Under the pieces are notes generated by a model. The model was not told the DNA's origin. It saw only the letters and a list, made by a program, of their open reading frames with translations, and made no database searches. Position numbers and translations under genes: made by a program. Of a DNA stretch of 64,000 nucleotides, positions 33,371-41,538 are shown piece by piece. Position 1 is the first letter of the stretch; the number at the start of each line of letters is the position of its first letter. The stretch is from Mycolicibacterium sp. P1-18 (GTDB lineage: Bacteria; Actinomycetota; Actinomycetes; Mycobacteriales; Mycobacteriaceae). The stretch is from contig NZ_NPKR01000009.1 of assembly GCF_008329535.1 (NCBI RefSeq), positions 124,001 to 188,000 of the forward strand, in the 5' to 3' direction.

Positions 33371-34540
33371 ATGCGAGTCGCGATGATGACACGGGAGTAC
33401 CCACCAGAGGTTTACGGCGGCGCGGGAGTACACGTCACCGAACTGGTTGCCCAGCTCAAGAACATGTGCGACGTGGACGTGCACTGCATGGGCGCACCGC
33501 GACCGGGCGAGCCGGACGTCCACGTCGCCGCGGCCGACCCCGCGCTCAGTGGCGCCAACCCCGCCCTGACGACGCTGTCGGCCGACCTGGTGATGGTCAA
33601 CGCCGCGGCCGGTGCGACGGTCGCGCACTCCCATACCTGGTACGCCGGGCTCGCCGGCCACCTGGCCGCGATGCTCTACGGCATCCCGCACGTCCTGACC
33701 GCGCACTCCCTGGAGCCGATGCGGCCGTGGAAGGCAGAACAACTCGGCGGCGGCTACCGGGTCTCGTCGTGGGTGGAACGCACCGCGGTGGAGGCGGCCG
33801 ACGCGGTGATCGCGGTCAGCTCGGGCATGAGGGAGGACGTGCTGGCCACCTACCCGGCGCTGGATCCCAACCGCGTGCACGTCGTGCGCAATGGCATCGA
33901 CACCGAGAAGTGGTATCCCGACACCGACGCGGCGACGGGCACCCTCGCGCGCATCGGCGTGGACCCGACGCGACCCATCGTGGCGTTCGTCGGCCGCATC
34001 ACGCGGCAGAAGGGCGTCGCGCACCTGGTCGCCGCCGCCCACCAGTTCGCCCCCGAGGTGCAGCTGGTGCTGTGCGCGGGCGCGCCGGACACCCCCGAGA
34101 TCGCCGCGGAGGTCGGTGGGGCCGTCGAGAAGCTCGCCGCCTCGCGCGACGGCATCTTCTGGGTCCAGGAGATGCTGCCGACCGACCAGATCCGCGAAAT
34201 ACTCTCGGCGGCAACGGTCTTCGTGTGCCCGTCGGTGTACGAGCCGCTGGGCATCGTGAACCTCGAGGCGATGGCGTGCTCGACGGCGGTGGTCGCCTCC
34301 GACGTCGGCGGCATTCCCGAGGTGGTCGCCGAGGGCGAGACCGGTCTACTGGTCCACTACGACGCGGCTGACGCGGCGGGATTCGAGACCCGCCTGGCCA
34401 ACGCGGTCAACGCCTTGGTCGCCGATCCCGACCGGGCGGCCCAGTTCGGCCGCACCGGCCGTCAGCGGTGCATCGACGAATTCTCCTGGGAGCGCATCGC
34501 CGAGCAGACCCTCGAGATCTATCGGATGGTCTCCAGCTAG
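33371..34540 (+). CDS. glgM: GT4 glycosyltransferase GlgM/GlgA (maltose-1-phosphate synthase)
   Basis: A 389-residue GT4 glycosyltransferase starting MRVAMMTREYPPEVYGGAG, the conserved N-terminus of the mycobacterial enzyme formerly called GlgA. HVVRNGIDTEKWYPD starts the C-terminal domain near 175; FVGRITRQKG and the donor-site motif SVYEPLGIVNLEAM with the paired Glu residues near 295 follow. In mycobacteria it uses ADP-glucose and glucose-1-phosphate to make alpha-maltose-1-phosphate for GlgE. Divergent from glgC, which supplies the donor. Confidence 0.94.
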   Translation: MRVAMMTREYPPEVYGGAGVHVTELVAQLKNMCDVDVHCMGAPRPGEPDVHVAAADPALSGANPALTTLSADLVMVNAAAGATVAHSHTWYAGLAGHLAAMLYGIPHVLTAHSLEPMRPWKAEQLGGGYRVSSWVERTAVEAADAVIAVSSGMREDVLATYPALDPNRVHVVRNGIDTEKWYPDTDAATGTLARIGVDPTRPIVAFVGRITRQKGVAHLVAAAHQFAPEVQLVLCAGAPDTPEIAAEVGGAVEKLAASRDGIFWVQEMLPTDQIREILSAATVFVCPSVYEPLGIVNLEAMACSTAVVASDVGGIPEVVAEGETGLLVHYDAADAAGFETRLANAVNALVADPDRAAQFGRTGRQRCIDEFSWERIAEQTLEIYRMVSS

Positions 34541-34554
34541 CTGCGGACCATCCG
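34523..34554 (+). terminator. Hairpin across the glgM stop codon
   Basis: Perfect 9-bp arms CGGATGGTC (34523-34531) and GACCATCCG (34546-34554) enclose a 14-nt loop containing the TAG stop. There is no U-run, so at best it is an actinobacterial-type terminator between the convergent glgM and DUF3117 genes. Confidence 0.5.
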
Positions 34555-34562
34555 GGCGGCGA

Positions 34563-34730
34563 TTACGCGGTGACGTTCTTCAGTTCGTCGCCGAGTGCGG
34601 CGGCTTCGTCGGGAGTCAGTTCGACGACGAGACGCCCACCACCCTCCAGTGGTACTCGCATCACGATGCCCCGCCCCTCCTTGGTTGCTTCCAGAGGACC
34701 GTCGCCGGTCCGGGGCTTCATCGCCGCCAT
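34563..34730 (-). CDS. DUF3117 small protein (Rv1211-like)
   Basis: A 55-residue protein, MAAMKPRTGDGPLEATKEGR at the start and VVELTPDEAAALGDELKNVT at the end, nearly invariant across mycobacteria. It starts at ATG 34730 with GGAAGGGAG about 7 nt upstream; longer readings into the leader would include non-conserved sequence. The M. tuberculosis homologue has been described as calmodulin-like, but no canonical EF-hand loop is visible here. A 22-bp palindrome lies 23 nt upstream. Function is uncertain. Confidence 0.85.
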   Translation of the reverse strand: MAAMKPRTGDGPLEATKEGRGIVMRVPLEGGGRLVVELTPDEAAALGDELKNVTA

Positions 34731-34752
34731 CGAGTGCTCCCTTCCGCATGCT

Positions 34753-34774
34753 CCGTTTCGCGTCCGCGAAACGG
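34753..34774. promoter_or_regulatory. 22-bp palindrome upstream of the DUF3117 gene
   Basis: Perfect arms CCGTTTCGCG (34753-34762) and CGCGAAACGG (34765-34774) separated by TC. It lies in the leader or promoter region of the minus-strand gene starting at 34730. It could be a dimeric operator or a leader hairpin. Confidence 0.55.
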
Positions 34775-34874
34775 GTCGGGGCCGAGACTGTCCACTCGGC
34801 GACAGCACTCGGCACTGAACTGATCTTCTGACCATTGTTCCCTATCCGGGGCAGTGGATGTGCAAAGACCCGGG

Positions 34875-35477
34875 TTAGGCGCCGATATGGGCGCCCTGCG
34901 CGACGGTGGAGACCCAGCACGACGCCAGGTGATCGTCGACCATTCCGGTCGCCTGCATCAGGGCATATGCCGTCGTCGGGCCCACGAACTTGAAGCCGCG
35001 ACGCTTGAGTTCCTTCGCCATCGCCGTGGACTCCGGCGTGACCGCGGGCACCTCGGACATGGCGGCCGGGCGAGGCCGCGACTGCGGGGCGAAAGACCAC
35101 AGCAACTCGCTCAGACCGACGTCGAGGTCGGCGACCGCCCGGGCGTTGGCGATGGTCGCCTCGATCTTGGCGCGGTTGCGCACGATCCCGGCATCGGCCA
35201 TCAACCGCTCGACGTCACCGTCGCCGAAACGGGCCACCTCGTCGGCCTCGAAACGTTGGAAGGCCTGCCGGAAGTTCTCCCGCTTGCGCAGGATGATGAG
35301 CCACGACAACCCGCTCTGAAAGGCCTCCAGCGTCATCCGCTCGAACAGTTCGCGGTCACCGCGCAACTGCTGACCCCACTCGGTGTCGTGGTAATTCCGG
35401 TAGAGCACCGAGTCGTCGGTCGCCCAGCGCTCACCGGTGAAGTCGGCCCAACTGCACCGCGTGCGTCCGTCGCTCAT
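34875..35477 (-). CDS. tag: DNA-3-methyladenine glycosylase I
   Basis: A 200-residue Tag-family glycosylase. Conserved features include RCSWADFTG near the N-terminus, YRNYHDTEWG with the family-specific YHDxEWG, LEAFQSGLSWLIILRKRENF (helix-hairpin-helix region) and GFKFVGPTTAYALMQATGMV. One of the two C-terminal Cys/His zinc ligands is recognisable in DDHLASCW. It removes 3-methyladenine from alkylated DNA. The start overlaps the upstream DivIVA-like gene by 4 nt. Confidence 0.94.
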   Translation of the reverse strand: MSDGRTRCSWADFTGERWATDDSVLYRNYHDTEWGQQLRGDRELFERMTLEAFQSGLSWLIILRKRENFRQAFQRFEADEVARFGDGDVERLMADAGIVRNRAKIEATIANARAVADLDVGLSELLWSFAPQSRPRPAAMSEVPAVTPESTAMAKELKRRGFKFVGPTTAYALMQATGMVDDHLASCWVSTVAQGAHIGA

Positions 35478-35830
35478 GGCACGTGCGTCTCGGACTCGGA
35501 CTCGGACTCGGCGTCGGAATCCGGCACGAAGTCGTCGACGCCGTAGGCAGCCCGCAGCGCCGCCACCTGACCGCGCAGCTGGTCGACCTCCTGGCCGAGG
35601 CGGTCGAGCGCCCAGTCCACCTCGGCGACCTTGTAGCCGCGCAGCGTCTGGCTGAACTTCAGCGCCTCGACGTCGGCGCCGGTGATCTCCGAGGCGGGCA
35701 GCATGGTCGCGGTGGTTCCGCGGGGCAGCGGCGGCAACCGCTCCCCGCGCCCGAACAGCACGCTCCCGACGCCGAACAGCACGACGGCGACGAGGATGAG
35801 GACCACCAGGTACAGCAGGATCAACGTCAC
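35474..35830 (-). CDS. DivIVA-domain membrane protein (Rv1209-like)
   Basis: A 118-residue protein. An N-terminal membrane helix (LILLYLVVLILVAVVLFGVG) is followed by a short DivIVA-type segment (about 50-95): ALKFSQTLRGYKVAEVDWAL, then DRLGQEVDQLRGQVAALRAA, a short coiled coil. The C-terminus is acidic (DSDAESESESE). GTG 35830 is 35 nt after the gpgS stop, and the gene overlaps tag by 4 nt. It may act as a small curvature- or pole-binding membrane protein. Confidence 0.83.
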   Translation of the reverse strand: MTLILLYLVVLILVAVVLFGVGSVLFGRGERLPPLPRGTTATMLPASEITGADVEALKFSQTLRGYKVAEVDWALDRLGQEVDQLRGQVAALRAAYGVDDFVPDSDAESESESETHVP

Positions 35831-35865
35831 GACGTCGATACTGCCTGACCGCTATGACAGGTGGG

Positions 35866-36816
35866 TTAGCGAGGGCGCAGCGTGGACATCGGCGGCCGGT
35901 CGGCCAGCGAGACCGACGACGTGCGGGCGGTGTAGTCCTCGCCGTCGGCGAAGAACTGCGTCAGGCCCACACCGGAGTCCGGCACCCCGCAGCGGGACAA
36001 CAGCGTCGCGATCACCTGACGGCTCATCGCGGCCAGCTCGGTCAGCGGCCGGTTGCGGTGCGTCCGAACGCCCAGGTTCACCTGGGCGATGGCGTCCAGG
36101 CCCAGACGGTCGTAGGTGTCGATCAGCAGCCCGATCTCGACACCGTAGGCGGGCGCGAACGGCACCGAGGTCAGCAGTTCACGAGTGCCGGCGTACTCGC
36201 CGCCCAGAGGCTGGAGCAGGCACGTCAGCTCGGGGCGCAGCGCGGCCAGCAGCGGCCGCGCGACCAGTTCGGTGACCCGGCCACCGCCGTTGGCGTCCTC
36301 GCTGCCGCTGACCTTCAGCGGTCGACGGTAGAAGCCCTTGACCAGGTGCACCCCGTCGGTCGTCAGCAGCGGGCCGAGCAACTTGGGCACGAACATCGGG
36401 TCGGGGTCGATCAGGTCGGAGTCGACGAAGACGACGAGGTCGCCGGTGGTCGCGGCCAGCGACCGCCACAGCACCTCACCCTTGCCGGGCTGCGGCGCCA
36501 CCTCCGGAAGCGCGGCCTCGCGGCTGACCACCCTGGCGCCGGCGGCGACCGCGCGGATCTCGGTGTCGTCGGTCGAGCCGGAGTCAAGGACCACGATCTC
36601 GTCGACCAGTCCGCCGAGCAGCGGGGTGATGGTGTCGACCACCGAGGCGACGGTCTCCTCCTCGTTCAGCGCGGGGAGGACCACCGAGATGGTCCGACCG
36701 GCCTTGGCTGCCTCGAGCTCCGCGACGGTCCACTGCGGCCTGCGCCACGTGTGGTCGGTCAGCCAACGGTGTCCTGCGATGGCCTCTACGGCGTCGAGTT
36801 CAGGTGTCAAGCTCAT
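35866..36816 (-). CDS. gpgS: Glucosyl-3-phosphoglycerate synthase
   Basis: A 316-residue GT-A fold enzyme of family GT81. VVLPALNEEETVASVVDTI begins the nucleotide-binding region, LDSGSTDDTEIRA follows, and the metal-binding DSD is at residues 132-134 (VFVDSDL). Glucosylglycerate-site sequence GEYAGTRELL lies near 206. It transfers glucose from UDP- or ADP-glucose to 3-phosphoglycerate, the first step of methylglucose lipopolysaccharide synthesis. The ATG overlaps the folP2 stop by 4 nt. Confidence 0.95.
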   Translation of the reverse strand: MSLTPELDAVEAIAGHRWLTDHTWRRPQWTVAELEAAKAGRTISVVLPALNEEETVASVVDTITPLLGGLVDEIVVLDSGSTDDTEIRAVAAGARVVSREAALPEVAPQPGKGEVLWRSLAATTGDLVVFVDSDLIDPDPMFVPKLLGPLLTTDGVHLVKGFYRRPLKVSGSEDANGGGRVTELVARPLLAALRPELTCLLQPLGGEYAGTRELLTSVPFAPAYGVEIGLLIDTYDRLGLDAIAQVNLGVRTHRNRPLTELAAMSRQVIATLLSRCGVPDSGVGLTQFFADGEDYTARTSSVSLADRPPMSTLRPR

Positions 36817-37688
36817 GCCAGTCCCCTTACGGTCCGCGTCGGTGGACGCACGCCCTGGATCGACGCAACCATTTCCAGGACGCGTCGCGTGGACCCCACC
36901 TCGTGGACCCGGAACATGGCTGCACCCGCCTGCGCGGCGAGCGCGGTCGCGGCCAGAGTTCCCTCGAGGCGTTCGGTCAAGCCCACTCCCAGAGTCTCCC
37001 CGACGAAATCCTTGTTACTCAGGGCCATCAGGACAGGCCATCCAGTGTTTACAAGGTCTTTTACGTGGCGCAACAAACTAAGACCATGGTGAGTGTTCTT
37101 GCCGAAGTCATGCGTCGGATCGATCAGCACGGCGTCCCGCGCGACGCCCGCGGCGACCGCCCGCTCCGCGGCCGAGGTCACCTCCGCGACGACGTCGTCG
37201 ACCACGCCCCGCTCGGACAATCCGTAGTTCACCCGAAACGGCCGCGTCCGCGGGACGGCGCCGCCGGTGTGCGAACACACCAGCCCGGCGCCGAACTCGG
37301 CGGCGACGGCCGCGAGATCTGGATCCGACCCGCCCCACGTGTCGTTGATGATGTCGGCCCCGGCCGCGCACGCCTGCTTGGCCACGGCGGCGCGCCACGT
37401 GTCGACGCTGATCAACTGGTCGGGATACGCCCCGCGCAACCATTCGATGAACGGCACGACGCGGGCGATCTCCTCGTCGGCGTCGACCGCGTCTCCCGGG
37501 CCCGCCTTGACCCCGCCGACGTCGACGACGTCGGCGCCCTCCTCGACCACCCGGTGCACGGCCGCCTTGGCGGCCTCGTCGGTGAAGTTCGCACCCCGGT
37601 CGTAGAACGAATCCGGCGTCCGGTTGACGATCGCCATGATCATCGCGCGATCGCCCGCCACGGGACGGCCGAGGTACGTAGCCTGCAT
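36813..37688 (-). CDS. folP2: Dihydropteroate-synthase homologue FolP2 (probably not a DHPS)
   Basis: A 291-residue TIM barrel of the pterin-binding family. IMAIVNRTPDSFYDRG keeps the first loop, but the sulfonamide/pABA loops are altered: the usual GGESTRPG is VGGVKAGPG, and the usual SRKSF is SNKDF (LMALSNKDFVGET). The M. tuberculosis and M. leprae FolP2 proteins are reported to lack DHPS activity. It is translationally coupled to gpgS, so a role tied to glucosylglycerate or MGLP synthesis is more likely than folate synthesis. ATG 37688 follows TAGCCT by 7 nt, probably leaderless. Confidence 0.9.
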   Translation of the reverse strand: MQATYLGRPVAGDRAMIMAIVNRTPDSFYDRGANFTDEAAKAAVHRVVEEGADVVDVGGVKAGPGDAVDADEEIARVVPFIEWLRGAYPDQLISVDTWRAAVAKQACAAGADIINDTWGGSDPDLAAVAAEFGAGLVCSHTGGAVPRTRPFRVNYGLSERGVVDDVVAEVTSAAERAVAAGVARDAVLIDPTHDFGKNTHHGLSLLRHVKDLVNTGWPVLMALSNKDFVGETLGVGLTERLEGTLAATALAAQAGAAMFRVHEVGSTRRVLEMVASIQGVRPPTRTVRGLA

Positions 37689-37695
37689 GCTTCCC

Positions 37696-37701
37696 AGGCT
37701 A
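37696..37701 (-). promoter_or_regulatory. -10 element of the folP2-gpgS operon, leaderless
   Basis: TAGCCT on the minus strand is 7 nt before ATG 37688. It lies in the 39-nt gap after fadD6, so the operon has its own promoter. Confidence 0.5.
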
Positions 37702-37727
37702 CGGCGCGGCGACCGGGTGCGTTCCGG

Positions 37728-39548
37728 TCAGGACTTGGGGCGTTTGCCGTCGACGACCTCGGCCGGATACTCGTCGTAGAACGGCACGTAGCCCTCCTCG
37801 CGCCCGGCGAGCACGTAGATCGGGTCGTCCAGTTCGCCGGTCTCGCCCGCGTCCTCGTCGCCCTCGCCGGAGTTGCCGCCGAAGCCCTGCTTGCGCAGGT
37901 CGACCTTCTGGCTCTTGAAGGTCGAGGTGTGGGCCAGTTCGCCAGTGATCCGGACGAACAGGGGGACGGCGTACCCGGGCAGGTGCTCGAAGACCGCCTT
38001 GGCCAGCGCCTTGCCGTCGAAGTCCTTGCCGTCCTTGAGCTGAATGGCCGCCATGCCGGCCTTGCCGCCCGCACCCTCGACCTCGACGCCGAACACCGTG
38101 CACTCCTCGACCTGAGCGTCCGTCGACACGGCGGCCTCGACCTCGGTGGTGGCGACGTTCTCACCCTTCCAGCGGAACGTGTCGCCGAGACGGTCGGTGA
38201 AGGCGGCGTGGCCGAATCCCTGCGACCGCATCAGGTCGCCGGTGTTGAACCAGACGTCACCCTCCTTGAAGGCGTCGCGCACCAGCTTCTTCTCGGTGGC
38301 GTCCCGGTCGGTGTAACCGTCGAAGGGCTGGAAGTTGCTGACCTTCGACAGCAGCAGACCCGGCTGCCCGGTCTTGACCTTGCGGACGCGACCGTCCTCG
38401 CCGCGGGTCGGCCCGCCGGTCTCCTCGTCGTACTCGACGAAGGCGATCGGCGACGGGCAGATGCCGGTGGTCTTGTCGACGTTGAACACGTTGAGGAAGG
38501 CGGTGTTGCCCTCGCTGGCGGCGTAGAACTCGCAGACCCGCGCGATGCCGAACCGCTTGGTGAACTCGTCCCAGATGGCGGGGCGCAGTCCGTTGCCCGC
38601 GATGACGCGGACGCGGTGCTTGCGGTCGGTCGGCTTGGGATCTTGATTGAGCAGGTAGGCGCAGATCTCGCCGATGTAGACGAAGGCCGTCGCGTCGTGG
38701 CGGATGACCTCGTCCCAGAACTTCGACGCCGAGAACGACTTGCCGAGCGCGATGGTCGACCCCGAGTTGAGCACCGACGACAGCGCCACCGTCAGCGCGT
38801 TGTTGTGGTAGAGCGGCAGGCAGCAGTACAGGGTGTCGTCGCTGGTCAGGCGCATGCCGAGCCCGCCGAATCCAGCGAGCGCGCGCAGCCAGCGGTAGTG
38901 GGTCATGACGCTGGCCTTGGGCATTCCGGTGGTGCCCGAGGTGAAGATGTAGAACGCCTTGTCCTTGGCCTGGACGGCGCTCGCGGTGGCCGGGTTGGTG
39001 GCCGGTGCCGAGCTGGCCTGCTGAATCAGTTCGTCGAGTGTCATCAGGCCGTCGGTGTCGGCCTCGCTCTCGCCGATGTGGTCGATGAAGTCGTTCTCCG
39101 CGACGACGACCTTCGCGTCGAGCAAACCGATGCTGTGTGCCAGCACCTTGCCGCGCTGGTGGTAGTTGAGCATCCCCGCCACGGCCCCGCACTTGACCAC
39201 CGCGAGCATCAGCAGCACCGAGTGCGGCGAGTTGCGCAACATGACGCCGACGACGTCGCCGGGACCGACGCCGCGCGAGGCCAGTACCGCGGCGTAGCGG
39301 TTGACGGTCTCGTTCGACTCGCGGTAGGTCAGCCGCTGGTCCTCGAACTTGATGAAGGTCTTGTCGGCGTAGCGGGCTGCCCGCTCTTGAAACACCTTGC
39401 CAATGGAGGTCTTGGCCGTCGGGCGAGCCAGAAAACCGGTGACGACACCGCGGGCGATGACCGGTACGTCCTTCAGTAGTCCGGGCAACCGCGGGGCGAT
39501 GTCCAGGAGGCCGACGTTACTGCGGGTACCGGATTTCTCGTCGCTCAC
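37728..39548 (-). CDS. fadD6: Long-chain/very-long-chain acyl-CoA synthetase FadD6
   Basis: A 606-residue adenylate-forming enzyme of the FATP/FadD6 group. The AMP-binding P-loop YIFTSGTTGMPKA lies near residue 205, EFYAASEGN near 345, and GDVWFNTGDLMRSQGFGHAA with RLGDTFRWKGENVATTEVEA near 440-475. It activates fatty acids to acyl-CoA at the membrane. GTG 39548 follows TATGGT by 6 nt; an upstream start would run through the promoter. Its length fits the M. tuberculosis enzyme. Confidence 0.92.
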   Translation of the reverse strand: MSDEKSGTRSNVGLLDIAPRLPGLLKDVPVIARGVVTGFLARPTAKTSIGKVFQERAARYADKTFIKFEDQRLTYRESNETVNRYAAVLASRGVGPGDVVGVMLRNSPHSVLLMLAVVKCGAVAGMLNYHQRGKVLAHSIGLLDAKVVVAENDFIDHIGESEADTDGLMTLDELIQQASSAPATNPATASAVQAKDKAFYIFTSGTTGMPKASVMTHYRWLRALAGFGGLGMRLTSDDTLYCCLPLYHNNALTVALSSVLNSGSTIALGKSFSASKFWDEVIRHDATAFVYIGEICAYLLNQDPKPTDRKHRVRVIAGNGLRPAIWDEFTKRFGIARVCEFYAASEGNTAFLNVFNVDKTTGICPSPIAFVEYDEETGGPTRGEDGRVRKVKTGQPGLLLSKVSNFQPFDGYTDRDATEKKLVRDAFKEGDVWFNTGDLMRSQGFGHAAFTDRLGDTFRWKGENVATTEVEAAVSTDAQVEECTVFGVEVEGAGGKAGMAAIQLKDGKDFDGKALAKAVFEHLPGYAVPLFVRITGELAHTSTFKSQKVDLRKQGFGGNSGEGDEDAGETGELDDPIYVLAGREEGYVPFYDEYPAEVVDGKRPKS

Positions 39549-39554
39549 GCCGCA

Positions 39555-39560
39555 ACCATA
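39555..39560 (-). promoter_or_regulatory. -10 element of fadD6, leaderless
   Basis: TATGGT on the minus strand, 6 nt before GTG 39548; no ribosome binding site. Confidence 0.5.
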
Positions 39561-39578
39561 ACCGCGTCGTGGCAACCG

Positions 39579-40157
39579 TCACACGGGTGGTCCACATGCG
39601 TCGAGCGCCTCGTCCACCTCCGTGGCCACGATCAGCCGGTCGAGCGCACCCGTGCCGACGTATCCCGTGCCGACCAACCCGCGCAGCCACGCGAGCAGCC
39701 CGTCGTAGTGACCGAACGGGTCAAGCATGACGAGCGGCTTGTCGTGCATGCCGAGATAGCCCGCCGTCCAGGCCTCGAAGAACTCCTCCAGCGTGCCGAT
39801 GCCACCCGGCAGCACCAGGAACGCGTCGGCCCGGTCCTCCATGACCTGTTTGCGCTGGCGCATGGTGTCGGTGACGATCAGTTCCTCGGCGTCGACGTCG
39901 GCCAGCTCGCGGTGGACCAGCGCCTTGGGGATGACGCCGACGGTACGGCCGTTGTGCGCGCGGGCGGCCCCCGCCACGGCGCCCATCGCCGAGACGTTTC
40001 CGCCGCCGGAGACCAGCGTCCAGTCGCGGTCGGCGATCGACTCCCCCACGGCGCTGGCCAACTTCAGCAACTCCGCATGGGTGGGACCGGAGGCGCAGTA
40101 GACGCAGACCGCCCACGGGCCGCGCGATTCTGGGGCATCAGGGGTTTCTGCGGACAC
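39579..40157 (-). CDS. LOG-family protein, cytokinin riboside 5'-monophosphate phosphoribohydrolase (Rv1205-like)
   Basis: A 192-residue LOG protein. Key motifs: VCVYCASGPTHAE at the start, LVSGGGNVSAMGAVA, DTMRQRKQVMEDRADAFLVL and the signature PGGIGTLEEFFE near 105. The family cleaves nucleoside monophosphates to release the base and ribose-5-phosphate; Rv1205 makes cytokinins and its accumulation is toxic in proteasome mutants. GTG 40157 follows TACGTT by 6 nt, which fixes the start. Confidence 0.92.
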   Translation of the reverse strand: MSAETPDAPESRGPWAVCVYCASGPTHAELLKLASAVGESIADRDWTLVSGGGNVSAMGAVAGAARAHNGRTVGVIPKALVHRELADVDAEELIVTDTMRQRKQVMEDRADAFLVLPGGIGTLEEFFEAWTAGYLGMHDKPLVMLDPFGHYDGLLAWLRGLVGTGYVGTGALDRLIVATEVDEALDACGPPV

Positions 40158-40163
40158 GGGTGA

Positions 40164-40169
40164 AACGTA
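40164..40169 (-). promoter_or_regulatory. -10 element of the LOG gene, leaderless
   Basis: TACGTT on the minus strand, 6 nt before GTG 40157. Confidence 0.5.
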
Positions 40170-40230
40170 CCCCGGCACCCTGGTCGTCGATTTGGCCGAT
40201 GGCGGCCAGTGGAACCGCCATACTGCGGCG

Positions 40231-41475
40231 GTGTCCGACGGACCAGATGGGACGGCCGCAGCCGAAGCTGCGTTGGCGCGCGGCGACCTCGTGGCCGCCG
40301 AGGAGTGGGGGCGCGCGGCCTTGCACGGCGAGGGATCGCTCGCGGCCCGGCTGATCCTCGCGCAGGCACTGGCATGGCAGGGCCGGGGACGCGACGCCGA
40401 CGCGGTGTTGTCCGACGTCGACGAGAAGGCCCTGGGCGAGGCCGATCTGATGGCGTGGGCCCTGCCTCGCGCGGCCAACCAGTTCTGGATGTTGGACCAG
40501 CCCGAGCGTGCGACCGCGTTCCTGCACGGGGTCCGCGGCAGGGTGGCCTCCGCCGGCGCCGGCGCGACGCTGGACGCCCTGCTGGGCACGTTCACGATGA
40601 ACGCCGGCAGCCCGCAACGCGCGATCCGGCTGGCGCGCGACGTGCTGGACTCACCGACCGCCGACCGGCAAGCCGTCGGCTGGGCCGCGTCCGCGGCGGC
40701 GCTGTGCAACGCCCGGATGGGCACCTTCGCCGAGGTCGACGCGCTGGCCGAACGGGCGATCGCCGCGGGTCATCCCGGCCTGCTGCGCTTCACCAGCGCG
40801 TTCGGGCAGACCACGGCGCTGGTGATGTCGGGTGAGCTCGACCGGGCCCAGGACTTGGCGCAGGACCTCGTCGACGACTCGCCGCCGTCGCACCCGAGCC
40901 ACGCGATCGGTCGGCTTCTCGTCGCGGACGTGCTGGTCGCGCGGGGCGACCCGGCCGCCGCGGTGGCGCTTCTGGAGAGCGCCGCCGCCGCACTGGCCCC
41001 GACCGGGTACTCGTGGGGACCGTTGGCGTGGATGTCGTTGGCTCAGGCGCTTGGTCAACTGGGCCGGACCGCCGACGCGGGGCACGTCCTCGCGAAGGCC
41101 GAGGCCCGCCACGGACTCAAGTCGATGCTGTTCGCACCGGAGCTGTCGATGGCCCGAGCCTGGACGGCGGCGGCACGTCGAGACGGCCCGGCGGCGGTCG
41201 ACGCGGCCCGTGAAGCGGCCCGCGCCGCCGAGCGCGGCGGTCAGTCGGCGGTGGCCCTCCGGGCGCTGCTCGACGCGGTTCGCCTGGGCGACACGAGGGC
41301 CGGCGACGCCATCGCACGGTTGACCGTCGACTGCGCCGTCCACCCGATGGCCCTGGCCTACGCGCGGGCGCTGACGGCGAGCGACCGCGATGCCCTGGAG
41401 GCGACGGCAACCGACTTCGACGCGATCGGCATGCGGGGGGTCGCCGCTGACGCCCGGCGGCAGGCGCGAAGTTGA
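40231..41475 (+). CDS. TPR-like alpha-helical repeat protein, unknown function
   Basis: A 414-residue, Ala-rich, all-helical protein built of 34-40 residue hairpin units such as GDLVAAEEWGRAALHGEGSL and LGQLGRTADAGHVLAKAEAR. The pattern resembles tetratricopeptide or MalT-type superhelices without any ATPase or LuxR DNA-binding domain. GTG 40231 is chosen because a CATACT hexamer ends 6 nt upstream; TTG 40192 would add 13 residues. It occupies the position between the LOG gene and dapE where M. tuberculosis has Rv1204c-Rv1203c. It probably serves as a protein-binding scaffold. Confidence 0.65.
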   Translation: MSDGPDGTAAAEAALARGDLVAAEEWGRAALHGEGSLAARLILAQALAWQGRGRDADAVLSDVDEKALGEADLMAWALPRAANQFWMLDQPERATAFLHGVRGRVASAGAGATLDALLGTFTMNAGSPQRAIRLARDVLDSPTADRQAVGWAASAAALCNARMGTFAEVDALAERAIAAGHPGLLRFTSAFGQTTALVMSGELDRAQDLAQDLVDDSPPSHPSHAIGRLLVADVLVARGDPAAAVALLESAAAALAPTGYSWGPLAWMSLAQALGQLGRTADAGHVLAKAEARHGLKSMLFAPELSMARAWTAAARRDGPAAVDAAREAARAAERGGQSAVALRALLDAVRLGDTRAGDAIARLTVDCAVHPMALAYARALTASDRDALEATATDFDAIGMRGVAADARRQARS

Positions 41476-41501
41476 CGCGTTGGCGGGTCGCCGACCGGAA
41501 T

Positions 41502-41507
41502 TAGAAT
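41502..41507 (+). promoter_or_regulatory. -10 element (TAGAAT) of the type VII-like cluster
   Basis: TAGAAT with a TTGGCG -35 candidate 16 nt upstream (41480-41485). A leader of about 25 nt carries AAGGGGG before GTG 41539. Confidence 0.5.
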
Positions 41508-41538
41508 TTGGGCGTCCGAAGAACCAAGGGGGCTGTCG

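Noticed and set aside
36813..37688. Annotating FolP2 as a working dihydropteroate synthase
   Set aside because: Substrate-loop residues are missing and characterised mycobacterial FolP2 proteins lack the activity.
36804..39479. An 891-codon plus-strand frame across folP2 and fadD6
   Set aside because: It covers two well-recognised genes on the opposite strand and has no family features.
40192..40230. TTG 40192 as start of the TPR-like protein
   Set aside because: It overlaps the promoter region of the divergent LOG gene, and GTG 40231 has a plausible -10 at leaderless spacing.
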